From NCBI RefSeq assembly GCF_023065955.2, contig NW_026622952.1:32226313-32290312 (forward strand): DNA of 64,000 nt. Reading direction: 5' to 3'. The notes under the pieces were generated by a model that was given only the letters and a program-made list of their open reading frames with translations, was not told where the DNA came from and searched no databases. The DNA is from Ursus arctos (Eukaryota; Chordata; Mammalia; Carnivora; Ursidae). Positions 11,705 through 22,354 of the stretch are shown here, piece after piece; the first letter of the stretch is position 1; each line of letters starts with the position of its first letter. Both the position numbers and the translations under genes were made by a program.

Positions 11705-11885
11705 TGGGCTGGCTGACCTCGGGAACGTAACTTCACCTAGGTCTGTTCTCGAATCTCCTTGGATGCTGTTGTGTTCACTAGCAGTTGCTTTGTGAAACTG
11801 GGGAGAGTTGACAGAGTTAATATATGCAAACTGCTTAGATCAGAGCCTAGCACAGAGCAAGCTGAGTGAAAGCATTAAATAACAT
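11705..11885 (-). repeat. MIR SINE remnant
   Basis: Reverse MIR. It ends with GTTAATATATGCAAACTGCTTAGATCAGAGCCTAGCACAGAGCAAGC (bases 11817-11861), the usual 'gttaatacatgtaaagcgcttagaacagtgcctggcacatagtaagc'. It is preceded by a degraded 'tttcctcatctgtaaaatgggg' equivalent. Confidence 0.65.
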
Positions 11886-12423
11886 TAATGGGGGGGTGAT
11901 TGAATAATTATGAGCAAAGAAATGGTACCATAAAAGAACTGTTTTAGGAAAGCTAATCTTTGATCAAAGAAGACAATCAGTTAAAATCCTGGCTGTAACA
12001 GTAGGAAGCAGAAGAAAGGATGGGATTTCATTGGTGAACGTGCCATTCACAATGTCATACGAGTGGAAATAGTTCCTTTACAGGCCTAGAATTCAATTCT
12101 CTATTGAACATGTTGGTGTGTAACTTCTTTAAAATGAAGACATTTCCTTGGATTAGCTAGCACCATGGAAATATTTTCCTCAAAATATCCTGGGAGTGTG
12201 AATGTGACTTCTGTGTGCTCGGGGTGTGTGTGTCACATACATTTTTTAAGGGGCAGGGTTTTTTTCACATGTACTCGGTTTCACTTTGAGGATTTTATTA
12301 TGGATCATCGTGCTGTCATTTCTATGGCATTTGTAATATCTTTGGACTTAATTGGAAATTGGAACTGACTTTTTAATGAAAGAAGTTTTCCAATAAGCAT
12401 ATTTTTGAAAAAGTTTATTTTTC

Positions 12424-12628
12424 GGGGCGCCTGCATGTATCTGTCAGTTAAGCGTCTGCCTTTGGCTCAGGTCATGATCCTGGGGTCCTGGGATCAAGCC
12501 CTAAATCAGGCTCCTTGCTCAGTGAGGAGCCTGCTTCTCCCTCTTGGTCTGCTGCTCCCTCTGCTTGTGCTCGCTCTCTGTCTTTCGCTATCTCTCTCCC
12601 TGTCAAATAAAATCTTTAAAAATAAAAA
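12424..12628 (+). mobile_element. CAN-SINE (SINEC), diverged head
   Basis: GGGGCGCCTG begins the element, but the usual GGTGGCTCAG is altered to CATGTATCTGTCAG, so the A-box region is mutated. After that come GCGTCTGCCTTTGGCTCAGG, a GGGGTCCTGGGATCAAGCC core, a CT-rich stretch and TCAAATAAAATCTTT. The flanks share AAAAAGTT-A, a plausible short target duplication. A 109-codon frame across it is a chance frame. Confidence 0.9.
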
Positions 12629-13835
12629 GTTAATTGTTCTAATATTTGTCATATGCTACTTATCCCCAACTATGAAGTATTACTTGAAATATACTAAAAC
12701 AGATGGAAGTATAGCAAATAAGATTTTAGTTTAGGAGAACATAACCATTAACAACTTAGGAGAATTAATCATTTTTATTATATTAGAGAAAAAATGGATA
12801 GCATTCAACACATTAATTTTTAGGCTTCTAATAAAAGGAATGTAAACAAAAATGTTGTTCTAAATAGTAGACTAATGGATGGAGAAATGGGACCTCATAT
12901 AAAAATTATCAGGGTCATAGATTTAAGTTGAAGTATATCAAAGGTAGTATCAAAGATCCTTAACTCCCAAGAATTGCCATTTTTTATGAAATGGAAATCT
13001 TAGTTGGTCAGAATTTTATTTTAGAATAGTAGACTAAATGGTTAGAAAGTTTATTTTTCAGAAAAAAATGATACAAAATTGACTTAGAACAGCATATAGT
13101 TAATAGTGATGGATAAAATCACTTCATTATATTCAAATTGTCATTTAAAATATGACATAAATATAACTAAGCCCATACAAGGACTAGATTTCCAAAATAA
13201 GTGTTAATAAAAATGCACTATAAATGTGCTTTCTATATTTCCAACTGACTTGAATGTTAATATTTTAGGTAAATTTATAGTACAGTTTTGTTGTTTCCTG
13301 AGTGAGGTAGTATGAACCATTTCTAAACTCCTTTTTTGAGTAGAATAAAATCACTGGCTTTAGAACTCTCAAGATGACCTGCCCTTTTCGAGCAAAAGAT
13401 TGGCATCACTTAAGTTGATGTGAAATAGAATAAAATAGGATTGGCTGGGTTTGTCCCATTCAGCAATAGATACTTTCTTTAACCATTTACTTTAACCGGA
13501 GGCGGTTGGGAAAGTCTTTGGTGCACAAACGCTATTGGCTAAAACTGAGTCATGTTCACTCAGCAGTTCCTTTACAGTCCAAAAATAGTATCAAAACAAT
13601 TAAAATGTCCCCTTTTATAAATCCTTCAAAAGGCATGGGAGACATTACTCTTGATTTACACTATTTGGCCTGCACAAAAAACGGCTTTATATCTTTGTGA
13701 TACATTCATGATTAGCAGTTGGTCTATAAGCTGTTTTTTTGGTGGGTCACAAATAACAATGATGTGATAGGTTTTGTTCTTTCTGAACTGTTGACTAGGT
13801 ACCAGTAATCTAGAATATTTTTGGTTTTTAATCAC
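12629..13835. other. Gene-free AT-rich stretch
   Basis: No gene and no recognised repeat. The sequence is AT-rich and unique-looking. Confidence 0.5.
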
Positions 13836-13851
13836 AAAAACAGACAAATTG

Positions 13852-14217
13852 GGGACACCTGGGTGCCTCAGTCGGCTAAGTGTCTGCCTTCAGCTGAGGT
13901 CGTGATCCCAGGGTCCTGGGAACTGCACATGCTCTGAAAATGACCCTGGATTTGTAAGGCTCATATCTGTGTTTTCATAACTTAAAAAGATCCCAGTAGA
14001 AATAGTTGTTGATGATAATGGATCCTGATAAATCTCTTCTGTTTCAGCATGATCCGGCTTTACAGTTGAACTCAGATATGTATGTTCTTCCTCTACGGTC
14101 CTGGGATCGAGTCCCGCATCGGGCTCCCCAGCGGGGAGGCTGCTTCTTCCCCGCCCCCCCCTGCTTGTGCTCTCTCACTCTCTCTCTCTGTCAAATAAAT
14201 AAAATATCTTTTTTAAA
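13852..14217 (+). mobile_element. CAN-SINE (SINEC) split by a foreign insert
   Basis: The SINE 5' half (GGGACACCTGGGTGCCTCAG to CCCAGGGTCCTGGGA) ends at 13921. Its 3' half resumes at 14097 with GGTCCTGGGATCGAG and runs to the CT-rich stretch and TCAAATAAATAAAAT tail. A perfect 16-base target duplication AAAAACAGACAAATTG (13836-13851 and 14218-14233) encloses both halves. The SINE therefore arrived as one unit and was either interrupted later or copied from an already interrupted source. Confidence 0.95.
13922..14096 (-). other. 175-bp insert in SINE, possible captured exon fragment
   Basis: This unique sequence interrupts the SINE. It is bordered by a 10-base repeat GGTCCTGGGA (13912-13921 and 14097-14106) that looks like a target-site duplication of SINE sequence. 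It has no poly(A) and no resemblance to a known repeat. Read on the minus strand, one frame is open for all 58 codons. Its product is rich in Ser, Thr and Glu, as in a disordered protein segment. No splice motif interrupts it. I infer a piece of a coding exon captured by RNA- or DNA-templated insertion, and I cannot name the donor gene. A 58-codon open frame can also occur by chance, so the coding origin is tentative while the insertion itself is clear. Confidence 0.6.
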
Positions 14218-14233
14218 AAAAACAGACAAATTG

Positions 14234-15054
14234 CCCAAAGAAATCTAGATTCAGCAAATTTCTTTTTTGACACCAAATGCTCCTTTGTACAGCTGAAAAC
14301 TTAGGAACCAGCATGGTCTGTTTGGCTGTCGTTCACCAGATAGCTCAAATTTAAAGCACTTGAGGGCACGGTTGAGTAGTTAATTCTACAGGAACTGCTC
14401 TCCCATTCTGGGAAAGTGTGGGGAGAAGATATTTTGGATACTTTGCTTTCTTTCTTTTTTTTTTTTTTTCTTTTAAAGATGCTCCAGAGATGATACTCCT
14501 TAATTTTAAGTGGCTTTATTCTGTGGCAATAAGTTTAAGACAATTGCCCTTACTCTGATGTATGTACAGTTAGACAAATATTTTAGATATCTTTTTCGTG
14601 ATCCTTTTCTTTTTTCTAAATATCAAGTTATACTACTTAGATCTCCCCATGTTATTAATGAAAAATACGCTGGACATGGACCTTAGCATATTTGAATTAA
14701 GTTTTCCACTAGGTAGTGACCTCGAGTTTAGCATTCATGCAGACAAAGCATATTTGTTACACCTGGATTCTTCTGCCCTTGTGCTTAGAAAAAATTACCT
14801 CGTTGACACTTCATTGGAGCACTAAAGTAGTCATAAACTAGAAAACAAATGCAAAGTCTTTCAAATATTCTGAATGTTTTTAATATTTCCATTTCTCCAG
14901 TCTATTTTTCAAATAATTGTCAAATACATATGATGTATAGATTTTTTATTTTTAAGCAAAAGTATAAAACAATCGTATGACATATGCAGTGTATATTGTT
15001 TTGAGAATCAATTAGGTGCTTTGAGTTATAACCTAATTTTCACCCTATGGTGTA
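14234..15054. other. Gene-free stretch
   Basis: No gene and no recognised repeat, apart from a T-run near 14455-14471. Confidence 0.5.
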
Positions 15055-15074
15055 CATTTTAGCTGAACTTTTCT

Positions 15075-15280
15075 TTCTTTCTTTCTTTTTTAAAAGAATT
15101 TATTATTTATTTGAGAGAGAGAGAGAGAGTGAGAGAGAGCATGAGAGGGGAGAGGGTCAGAGGGAGAAGCAGACTCCCCGCTGAGCTGGGAGCCTGATGA
15201 GGGACTCGATCCTGGGACTCCAGGATCATGACCTGAGCTGAAGGCAATTGCCCAACCAACTGAGCCACCCAGGCACCCCC
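15075..15280 (-). mobile_element. CAN-SINE (SINEC), young
   Basis: Minus-strand copy. It has a T-rich tail with a CTTT run, a GAGAGAGA stretch (the CT-rich segment reversed), GAAGCAGACTCCCCGCTGAG, GATCATGACCTGAGCTGAAG and a terminal TGAGCCACCCAGGCACCCCC. The 20-base target duplication CATTTTAGCTGAACTTTTCT is perfect on both sides (15055-15074, 15281-15300), which points to a recent insertion. Confidence 0.97.
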
Positions 15281-15300
15281 CATTTTAGCTGAACTTTTCT

Positions 15301-15814
15301 GTGTGAAATCACACCTTCAATTGAAAATTGTAACTTAATATATTAAATGTCATATAGGTAACAGTTATTTTGCAGGCAGCTCTGCGTTTTGGGGACTGTT
15401 AGGGCCATCATGGTCCGAGAACTCAGGACTGAGGACTTGAAGACTCAGAAAATGTCTTTGGTTTTTCTCAGCTGAATGGTCAAGAGAGCCTTTCTCAACT
15501 AATCAGCTTGACAGGTTCTCCTTATGAGAAAATCAGTCATCTTGGGCATCTCCAGACCTGCCCCGTGTGTGCTTTATTAATATCTATGGCAGGTATGAGC
15601 AGGGGGGGATTTGAAACTCATTATTAGGTTCTTTATCATTTTAGCATATCTTGAATCAGTTCACTCCAAGAACAGTGTACGATCATTTTAAGGAGGCTTC
15701 AGATACTTACGGAGAGTTACCCTGAGACTTGGTGTGGCTATGCCTTTGCTCGCGGTGCTCAGGCTTACAGACCTAGGTTTGATGTTTGTTTTCTTCTGGT
15801 ACTTCTAGTTGTAT
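15301..15814. other. Gene-free stretch
   Basis: No gene and no recognised repeat. Confidence 0.5.
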
Positions 15815-16015
15815 AGCACAGTGCTTGAGGGTGCTGCTTTTGAACAAGACTGCCTGAGTCCCAGTCCTCCTACCATTCTCTGGTTGACCTTTGCAAGTCA
15901 CCGAACCTCTGTGTTTCAGTTTCATCTGTAAGATGGTGTTGTGGAGACCAAATGGGCTGCTACAAAGTATTTAAAATGATTTGCACACAGTAAGCCCTTA
16001 GCATTCCATCAGTCT
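15815..16015 (-). repeat. MIR SINE, near full length
   Basis: Reverse MIR with clear landmarks: GTATAGCACAGTGCTTGAGG at the 3' end, GACTGCCTGAGTCCCAGTCC, then TCTGTGTTTCAGTTTCATCT and ATTTGCACACAGTAAGCCC towards the 5' end. Confidence 0.8.
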
Positions 16016-17800
16016 TACTACTGTGGTAATTCAGGGTTCATGTCTGGGCACATAGCACTAAGGCTGTACTTCTTGTTTGACTGGACACACTGCCATAAAA
16101 TACTTTCTCATCTGGTTAATTGCAACAGCCATCCCTCCAAAGACACAAGGCTAGTATCGTTGAGGTCTCCAGAAAGACTCCATAAATATATGTCTTGCCC
16201 ACATAGCTTTCAATTTGGGGAAATAAAACAAAAATATGGCAGATTGAAGCCAAAACATATTTGTTATTAACTGGTAAGGAATTGTCTCCCCTAGTGGAGT
16301 ACTGAATTTTCTCTCCCTGCAGGAAAATTGCTTCTATGGAGGAGAGAGATGGAGCTCAGAGGAACTCCTACAGTTCATTGTTCTCAAATGTTCCAACCTG
16401 ACAGTTCTACCTCCACCGTGTTGGAGTAACGGGGCAGAGGAAAGTCAGAACTTTTTCTGTTATTCGATATGCGCCTGCGCATGGATGGGAACATCTATCA
16501 GGAGTGGGAAACAAGTTCTCCACCTTGACCATGTTGTATGAGGTGGGAGAGTGCTACCTAGACCATGGTCATAAAATACTACAATATTACCAGACAGGCA
16601 TATTTTCATTTGGGTGCATTCTGACAAAGGGTTTATCCACGTTATCTATATTGAACATCACCCTAAGCATAGCAAAGCCTTACGTTCCACAAAAATCTAC
16701 ACAGGAATGTATACCTCTTGGCGGTTGAAGATCAGTGATTTCAGGGCATTTAGCAAGTATTTATCCTCTGTGACTTTGAAATGCTCTTTACTTATTAGTC
16801 CTGTTAATTCATCGTGTGACTTTGGTGGCTCTCTGATACTGCCTTACTGTCCTGCAGGTCTTCAGTCTGCTCAGGTCTTAAATGTTCTGCCCTTCCACCT
16901 TAAGTGCTCTGAGGAACATTTGTGTCTTTGCTAGTTTTGAAGGTGAGTTGTTTTATCTCCAAAATAAAGGAGGCGCATACTGGTGGTGAGCCACTTACAC
17001 CAAGTTTTATTGTGCACATGGAGTGTAAGGTGCTAGGTGGCAAGTAAAGAAGAAAATAGCTGGTGTCCTTTCAGTAGTAATCACTCCCTCCTAAATCAGT
17101 AGCAAGTCAATGCCTTTAAAAGGTGCGATGGTATCTGTATCACTAACCTGAATGCTTCTGTTTGGTTTTTTTTGTTTGTTTGTTTGTATAAATGAAGCAA
17201 TGTCTGCAAAGACAATGGATCTATATCTGACCACTAAGCTCCAATAGATAATATGGATATTGATTTTTTGAGCTCTCTTTATTACTCTAGGAATGAGGAA
17301 TCAATGTCTTCAGTGATTGCATGATAAGAAAAACATAGGAAACGAGAAGTTTCTGTGAACAGAGAAGAAATTCTCTGGCAACGTTTCAAAGCTATAGTAG
17401 ACTACACAAAATCTGTGTGAAGGTCAAGTAAAGAAATGCAGATGAATTTTGTCATCAGTTATAAACCTAACTGTACCACATAAAACTATGAAAAATTGAA
17501 ATTGTCTTCAGGCTTAGTTGGACAACTACCAACGAATAATGACAGTGTTACTTTAACCAAGTTCTTAGCTTATAAGCTCTGTCTTTAAATTATGTATGTG
17601 TTGATCATGTGTACATTTGTTATCTCCATAGAATGGGAATCCTGGACTTCAACACATGTATTTCATCCTATAATTCCCTGAGCATATAACTCAGTTTTGC
17701 TTGATAAGTGGTTTTTCATATTAATGATACCTTGGGGTGGGATTGGAAAAATAGGGAACCATAGGGTATTATCATGTTATGACAACAACTAAAATGTAAT
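16016..17800. other. Gene-free stretch
   Basis: No gene and no recognised repeat, apart from a short (TTTG)n near 17170-17187. Overlapping plus-strand open frames at 16504-16934 show no domain and are probably chance. Confidence 0.5.
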
Positions 17801-17804
17801 GAGA

Positions 17805-17930
17805 TATTTTCCAGGTTCTGGGCACAGTTCTTTACAAGCATTATTCATTTAATCAATACAACTACACTATGCTCTACTGGGCATGAAAAATCTGATGCTC
17901 AGTAACTGGTAACTGAATAAGTTACGTAGA
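17805..17930 (+). repeat. MIR-like SINE fragment
   Basis: The pattern 'ggttctgggcacagttctttacaagcattattcatttaat' corresponds to the MIR 'ccaggcactgtgctaagcgctttacatgtattaactcatttaat' region. The rest is too diverged to follow. Confidence 0.5.
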
Positions 17931-17954
17931 AAATGATGTGCCATTATAAATCTC

Positions 17955-18215
17955 TATCTGGAACGTTCCCTCTATCTGGAATGTTCTTCTCTAGGTATTT
18001 CTTTGGCTTGTTTCTCATCAAGATCTGTTCTCCTCCAGACTCAGACCGGCCTCAGTGGCCTATCTAAAATGGCAGCTCTTCCCCTATTCTAATTTCCTTA
18101 TGAGTTTTATTCATCTTAGTTGAGTACCATTTAACATTCTGTACATTTGAATTATTTTACATCTGCTCCCCAAACTTGAATATAGTAGGAGTTTATTTTT
18201 CCACTTAGGATAACT
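17955..18215 (-). repeat. L2 LINE 3'-end fragment
   Basis: Reverse L2. CTGGAATGTTCTTCTCTAGG corresponds to 'ctggaatgctcttccccag'. Next come 'cttgtttctcatcaagatctgttctcctc' and later CATCTGCTCCCCAAACTTGA before 'tagtaggagttta'. The first line also contains a small tandem duplication, CTCTATCTGGAAyGTTC, twice. Confidence 0.6.
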
Positions 18216-18254
18216 TACATTTCTTGGACACATTTGGGGAAATAGTAGTCACTA

Positions 18255-18310
18255 AAATAATTGAATTAATAATGTAATTAATAATTGAATTAATAATTGA
18301 ATTAATGAAT
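18255..18310. repeat. AT-rich minisatellite, unit about TTGAATTAATAA
   Basis: The unit ATTGAATTAATA and close variants is repeated about four times in tandem. Confidence 0.8.
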
Positions 18311-18952
18311 TTAGCCTACATGGGTGGGTTGCTTAAACCATAATGAAATATTAAAAATGTGTGTTTAGCGAATCGTTTAGAGCACATTGTCTGAATGAAT
18401 CAAACAATGAAATCTTGTGCGTGGTTTTCTCCACTAAGGTTCTGTAATCTTTGTTTTCTATATCGAATTGTGTTTTTTTTTCCCTCACAGTGAATGTGTC
18501 TGTCAAATTGTTGAACTGCAGAAATATCTGGAGAACATATTCAGACATAGTGGTGTATTCTTAGGAGAACAAAGAAACCCTCCAAGGCATAGGAAGTTTG
18601 TGGATTTTGTACTGATTTCTCAGTAGTTCAAATGAATGTGGAGAAAGCTTGACTGCGTCTAAGTTAACATATTTAAACTGTTTTGTGTTCTGACTTCCAA
18701 TGTAGACTGGTAACGAGTTAATGATTTGTGTTTCCAACACTGTTGGAAGTTGATTCCGACAACATCTGCACAGGCTCCTTGCCTTGGGGAAGACATACAA
18801 TGAAACCGTGTCGGTAAATCCACATTACAAATGAATTGAGAGGCTTCACCCCCTTTTTAATAGTATTTTTGTTTACTTTATTGGCTGTACGTGTCTGTGT
18901 GTCTTTCTCTCAAATGCGTGTGTACATATGCACGCAGAGTAGTAGATCGCGT

Positions 18953-18982
18953 CGGGGTAAAGTGAACTTAAAATTTACCCCG
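18953..18982. other. Perfect inverted repeat (9-bp stem, 12-base loop)
   Basis: CGGGGTAAA and TTTACCCCG face each other across GTGAACTTAAAA. The arms contain CpG and are more GC-rich than the surroundings. The length is too short for a microRNA precursor. Confidence 0.85.
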
Positions 18983-19711
18983 TGAGCATAATTTTAAATG
19001 ACATTTTTCATGCTTTTCACCTAATGTGTGTGTGACAATATAGAATCTGAAACAGTTTTTCTTTTAACCAGTTAAAACTTTCCCCATATTGCTGCTCATA
19101 GCTAGAGTAAAAGCTATGTGATATGAAGTATTTTCAACACTTATTTTGCTGAAATAAAACTTCCCTAAAGGTGTAGTTGCTGAGTAGATATACAGAACTA
19201 GATCAGAATGAAACAATAGAAATACATTGTTATCCTATATTGAGAACAATTCTTCACTGGATTTTCAATACAACAAAATCTCAATATAGTATACATTCAG
19301 AAATTTAGTCAACACCATAGGGACTTCATTTTTTAATAAAATCACTATTTTTAAATTTATTGGCCATTATTTTAGAACTGAAAACTCACTTTTTAATTTT
19401 TAATCATTGACCTTCTATTAAAAATGAGCTTTAAAAAATGCTCTTCACTGAAGTAGTGTTTAATTTGCCTTATGGTTTATAAAACTACTAATTAAAAAGT
19501 CTTTGGGAATAATTATTGGTTTCTAACTTCAAGCATTTATTATAGTAATAAATTCCTATTTCAACAACCCATAATCAGAAACTAATAGAATTAATGAATA
19601 AACTTGAGAAATACAGAGATTTAGGCAATATAGATAGTACTCTCCAACCATCATTAACGCTCAGTTTTTATACTTGATTTTCTGCTAGAATTTTAATTCA
19701 CAGGTTAGCAC

Positions 19712-19742
<31 letters not shown>
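19712..19742. repeat. Poly(T) tract
   Basis: About 31 T in a row. This could be the tail of a minus-strand retroposon, but no body follows it that I can recognise. Confidence 0.9.
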
Positions 19743-21854
19743 GGTCAAGTAGCATAATAAATGCTATGAGTTTACAGTGTATTTCACTTGATTACATATG
19801 GGCTAAAGTGATTTTTTTTTTTTATCACCCATTCTTTTGTATGTATTAAACTTGGGTGTATTTTTCAAAGTCAACCCTTAATTTTCAACTCCTAAGATGT
19901 TTAACCTGTACATTCAGGGAGATTGACAACTAAAAAAATATGGTATAATATTCTTAGTAACTGGTTTAAAGTCTTTTACAAAAATGTGTAACAGCAAATA
20001 AGTTTATTATTGGAATAACCAAATTCTGAAAGGAAGCAATCTGTGATGTCACAGAGATTAGCAGACACTTACAAAAACAGCAACCCCTTGGGGTCATCTT
20101 CTTGTAAGAGTCATTATCACTTTGGGGGGGTTTCTTTGTTTCTCATCTTTTTCCAAACCCTTGTGTCCAGAGCTGACGTTCAATAGATTGCAGTGGGAGC
20201 CACTCTGCTACATACGAAGTCCTGACCAATCATTTTTGATTTTGATCTGCCTTATGACTCCCAATCTTTGTAAAACCAAATTTTAAAAAGGACTTACATA
20301 TCTCCTAAAATCTGTATGTGGACTTTACCCTTAGTTTGGAAGAGGGAAATAATAACAAAGTTGTTGCTGAGTTGAGACCAAGAATGAATCCCATTAATTA
20401 AAACATCTGAACAATACATTAAATCGTGAAGTTGAGATGGTAGAACCCCAACCACAGGGGCAAGGAGTCGCCATAGAAAGCTGGATGCAATAGGGTGAAA
20501 GTTAGCCTTTCAGAGTGAAATAAATAAATGAGTCAGGTCTTGTTGAGATTGGAGGGCTTGCTGAACGAACTAGTGTGCTAGAAAATTACTACAAACAGGA
20601 ACAGATGGGCTAGTTGAAGCACAGACACAAAAGGCTTATTATGGTGAATGCAGGCGGAACAGAGAAAAGATTAGGGAATCTGGGAACAGTCTCAGGGAAT
20701 CTTGTGCACTGAGTTTTAGGTAATTTTAGGGACAACAGTTTTGACTTAGAATCAAACAGCAGACCGAAAGACATGGTTTTTTGTTTGTCTGTTTGCTTAC
20801 TTTTTTTTTTTTTTTTCTTTCCCGTCCCAGGAAAGAATTGTGGTTGTTGGTAAAGATAGCGCAAGTAAGTGTGGGTGAATGGAGTGGGTTCAGGGCAAAC
20901 TAGGGTCAGAGGAGCTCACTTTCTGGAAATAGCCAGGCATAGGCGGTGGCTACAAAATGCACTGTTCAGATTTTTCATACACAGGCAGATGCATTTAGAA
21001 TTCTCACATGGTTTAAGACAACCTAATCAGTGCTGTTGGTAATCGTCTTGATGCCATAGGGAAATTCAGCTGAACACGCTGAAGGGCATTTTTCTCACTG
21101 ACGGTTTTTGCCCGCAGGGAGGCTGACGTAGTCTAGGTGGCGTCCAGGAAGGCGACGGTAAAACATTTCGGTGTGTCTTTGCCTGGGTCACTACCCTTCC
21201 CAAGTAACTATAACCAATTCACAAAACCGAGTAACTTCGCAGTGTTCCCAAAAGCCTGCCAATATATAAATCTGTACTTGATCAGTTCACTTACTCACAA
21301 GTATGTCCCTGGCCCCCATGACAAGATGCATGTTTTCACATCCGTTTTGTACTATGCTACGCACTTAAATTGGGCCATTGCACACCTTGCCTCCTCTCCC
21401 CCTGCCAGTTCGAAATACTTTTTGGACCTGTTTCAGACTTCACCTCCTCCATGAATCTTATCATCTTCAATGAACTCTTCTTCTGCCAATGTTATTGTAT
21501 GTATAACAACTCCCATGCTACTTTGAATTTGTGCTGTCTGGTATCTTGTGTGTGATTCATGTGTGAATTTTGTCTCCCTAACTAGAAGGTAAAATTTTCA
21601 TGGAAGGGACTGTGTTTTAGAAATCTTACTCTGCACCATGTCTGCCAGTCACATCATAGACAAAAGCAACATGTGTTGCACATACACATTCAAATTTGTA
21701 GATTTTCCACATCTCCATTTGGAACAAAAGGTAAAACACTAAGATAAGTGGTTGCTAGTTCAATTTCTCTCGTAGTTTCCCTACATAACTTAATATACTC
21801 CGTTCTTTTAAATAAGGAAAATACTAGGAGGCAGCTGTTTTTCTTGTCTTGGCC

Positions 21855-21945
21855 GGCTGACACTCAGGCAGTCACTTAAGCTTTCAGCAACTCTGTTCCA
21901 TCACCTGTAAAAGGAAGAAGCTGACCTTACCTTCTGTGATTTTTA
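21855..21945 (-). repeat. MIR SINE fragment
   Basis: The reversed MIR core 'cagtcacttaagctttcagcaactctgttccatcacctgtaaaagg' is visible, corresponding to 'aagtcacttaacctctctgagcctcagtttcctcatctgtaaaatgg'. Confidence 0.6.
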
Positions 21946-22174
21946 CCACAGTAATTTATGCCTAATTTGATTCAAAAAGGAGCTGTGTCTTTGCGAGTAT
22001 CTTACAAAGACGGTTCTTCAATCATCTGTTTATTCATGTAGACCTAGAAAATCTCCCCTGTATCCCTTTCCCTGTCCTAGGCCATGGGAACAGAGGTGCC
22101 CAGTAAGAGGCCAGACCCAGCCCTGATAGAGAGGGCAGGCGGGAAGTAGGAGGGATGGCATGGAACCAGGTGTG

Positions 22175-22354
22175 GGCATTGTGGTCCCAAAGTGTGTATC
22201 CTGGACCAGCAGCACCAGCATCACTTGCAAGCTTGTTGGAAATGCAGAAATGCAGCAGCCCACGCCACTCACGGCATCAGAAGTCCTGGAGGTGGATTCT
22301 AGCCATTTGTCTCTAACAGCCCTGTTTCACGGTAGAGTTTGAGAACCACTGGCA
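22175..22354 (+). repeat. MER20 DNA transposon remnant
   Basis: GTGGTCCCAAAGTGTGTATC, then GGACCAGCAGCACCAGCATC, CTTGCAAGCTTGTTGGAAAT, and the 3' end GAGTTTGAGAACCACTGGCA. The order and the terminal GAGAACCACTG identify MER20. A 60-codon frame across it is chance. Confidence 0.88.

Larger units (their letters stand above)
18311..21854. other. Gene-free 3.5-kb stretch
   Basis: No gene is visible. The block holds a perfect 9-bp-stem hairpin (18953-18982), long T-runs (19712-19742 and a shorter one near 20800) and several very AT-rich segments. The part from 21300 to 21690 resembles a reversed L2 3' end only vaguely (AACTAGAAGGTAAAATTTTC, GAAGGGACTGTG). I do not call it. Confidence 0.45.
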
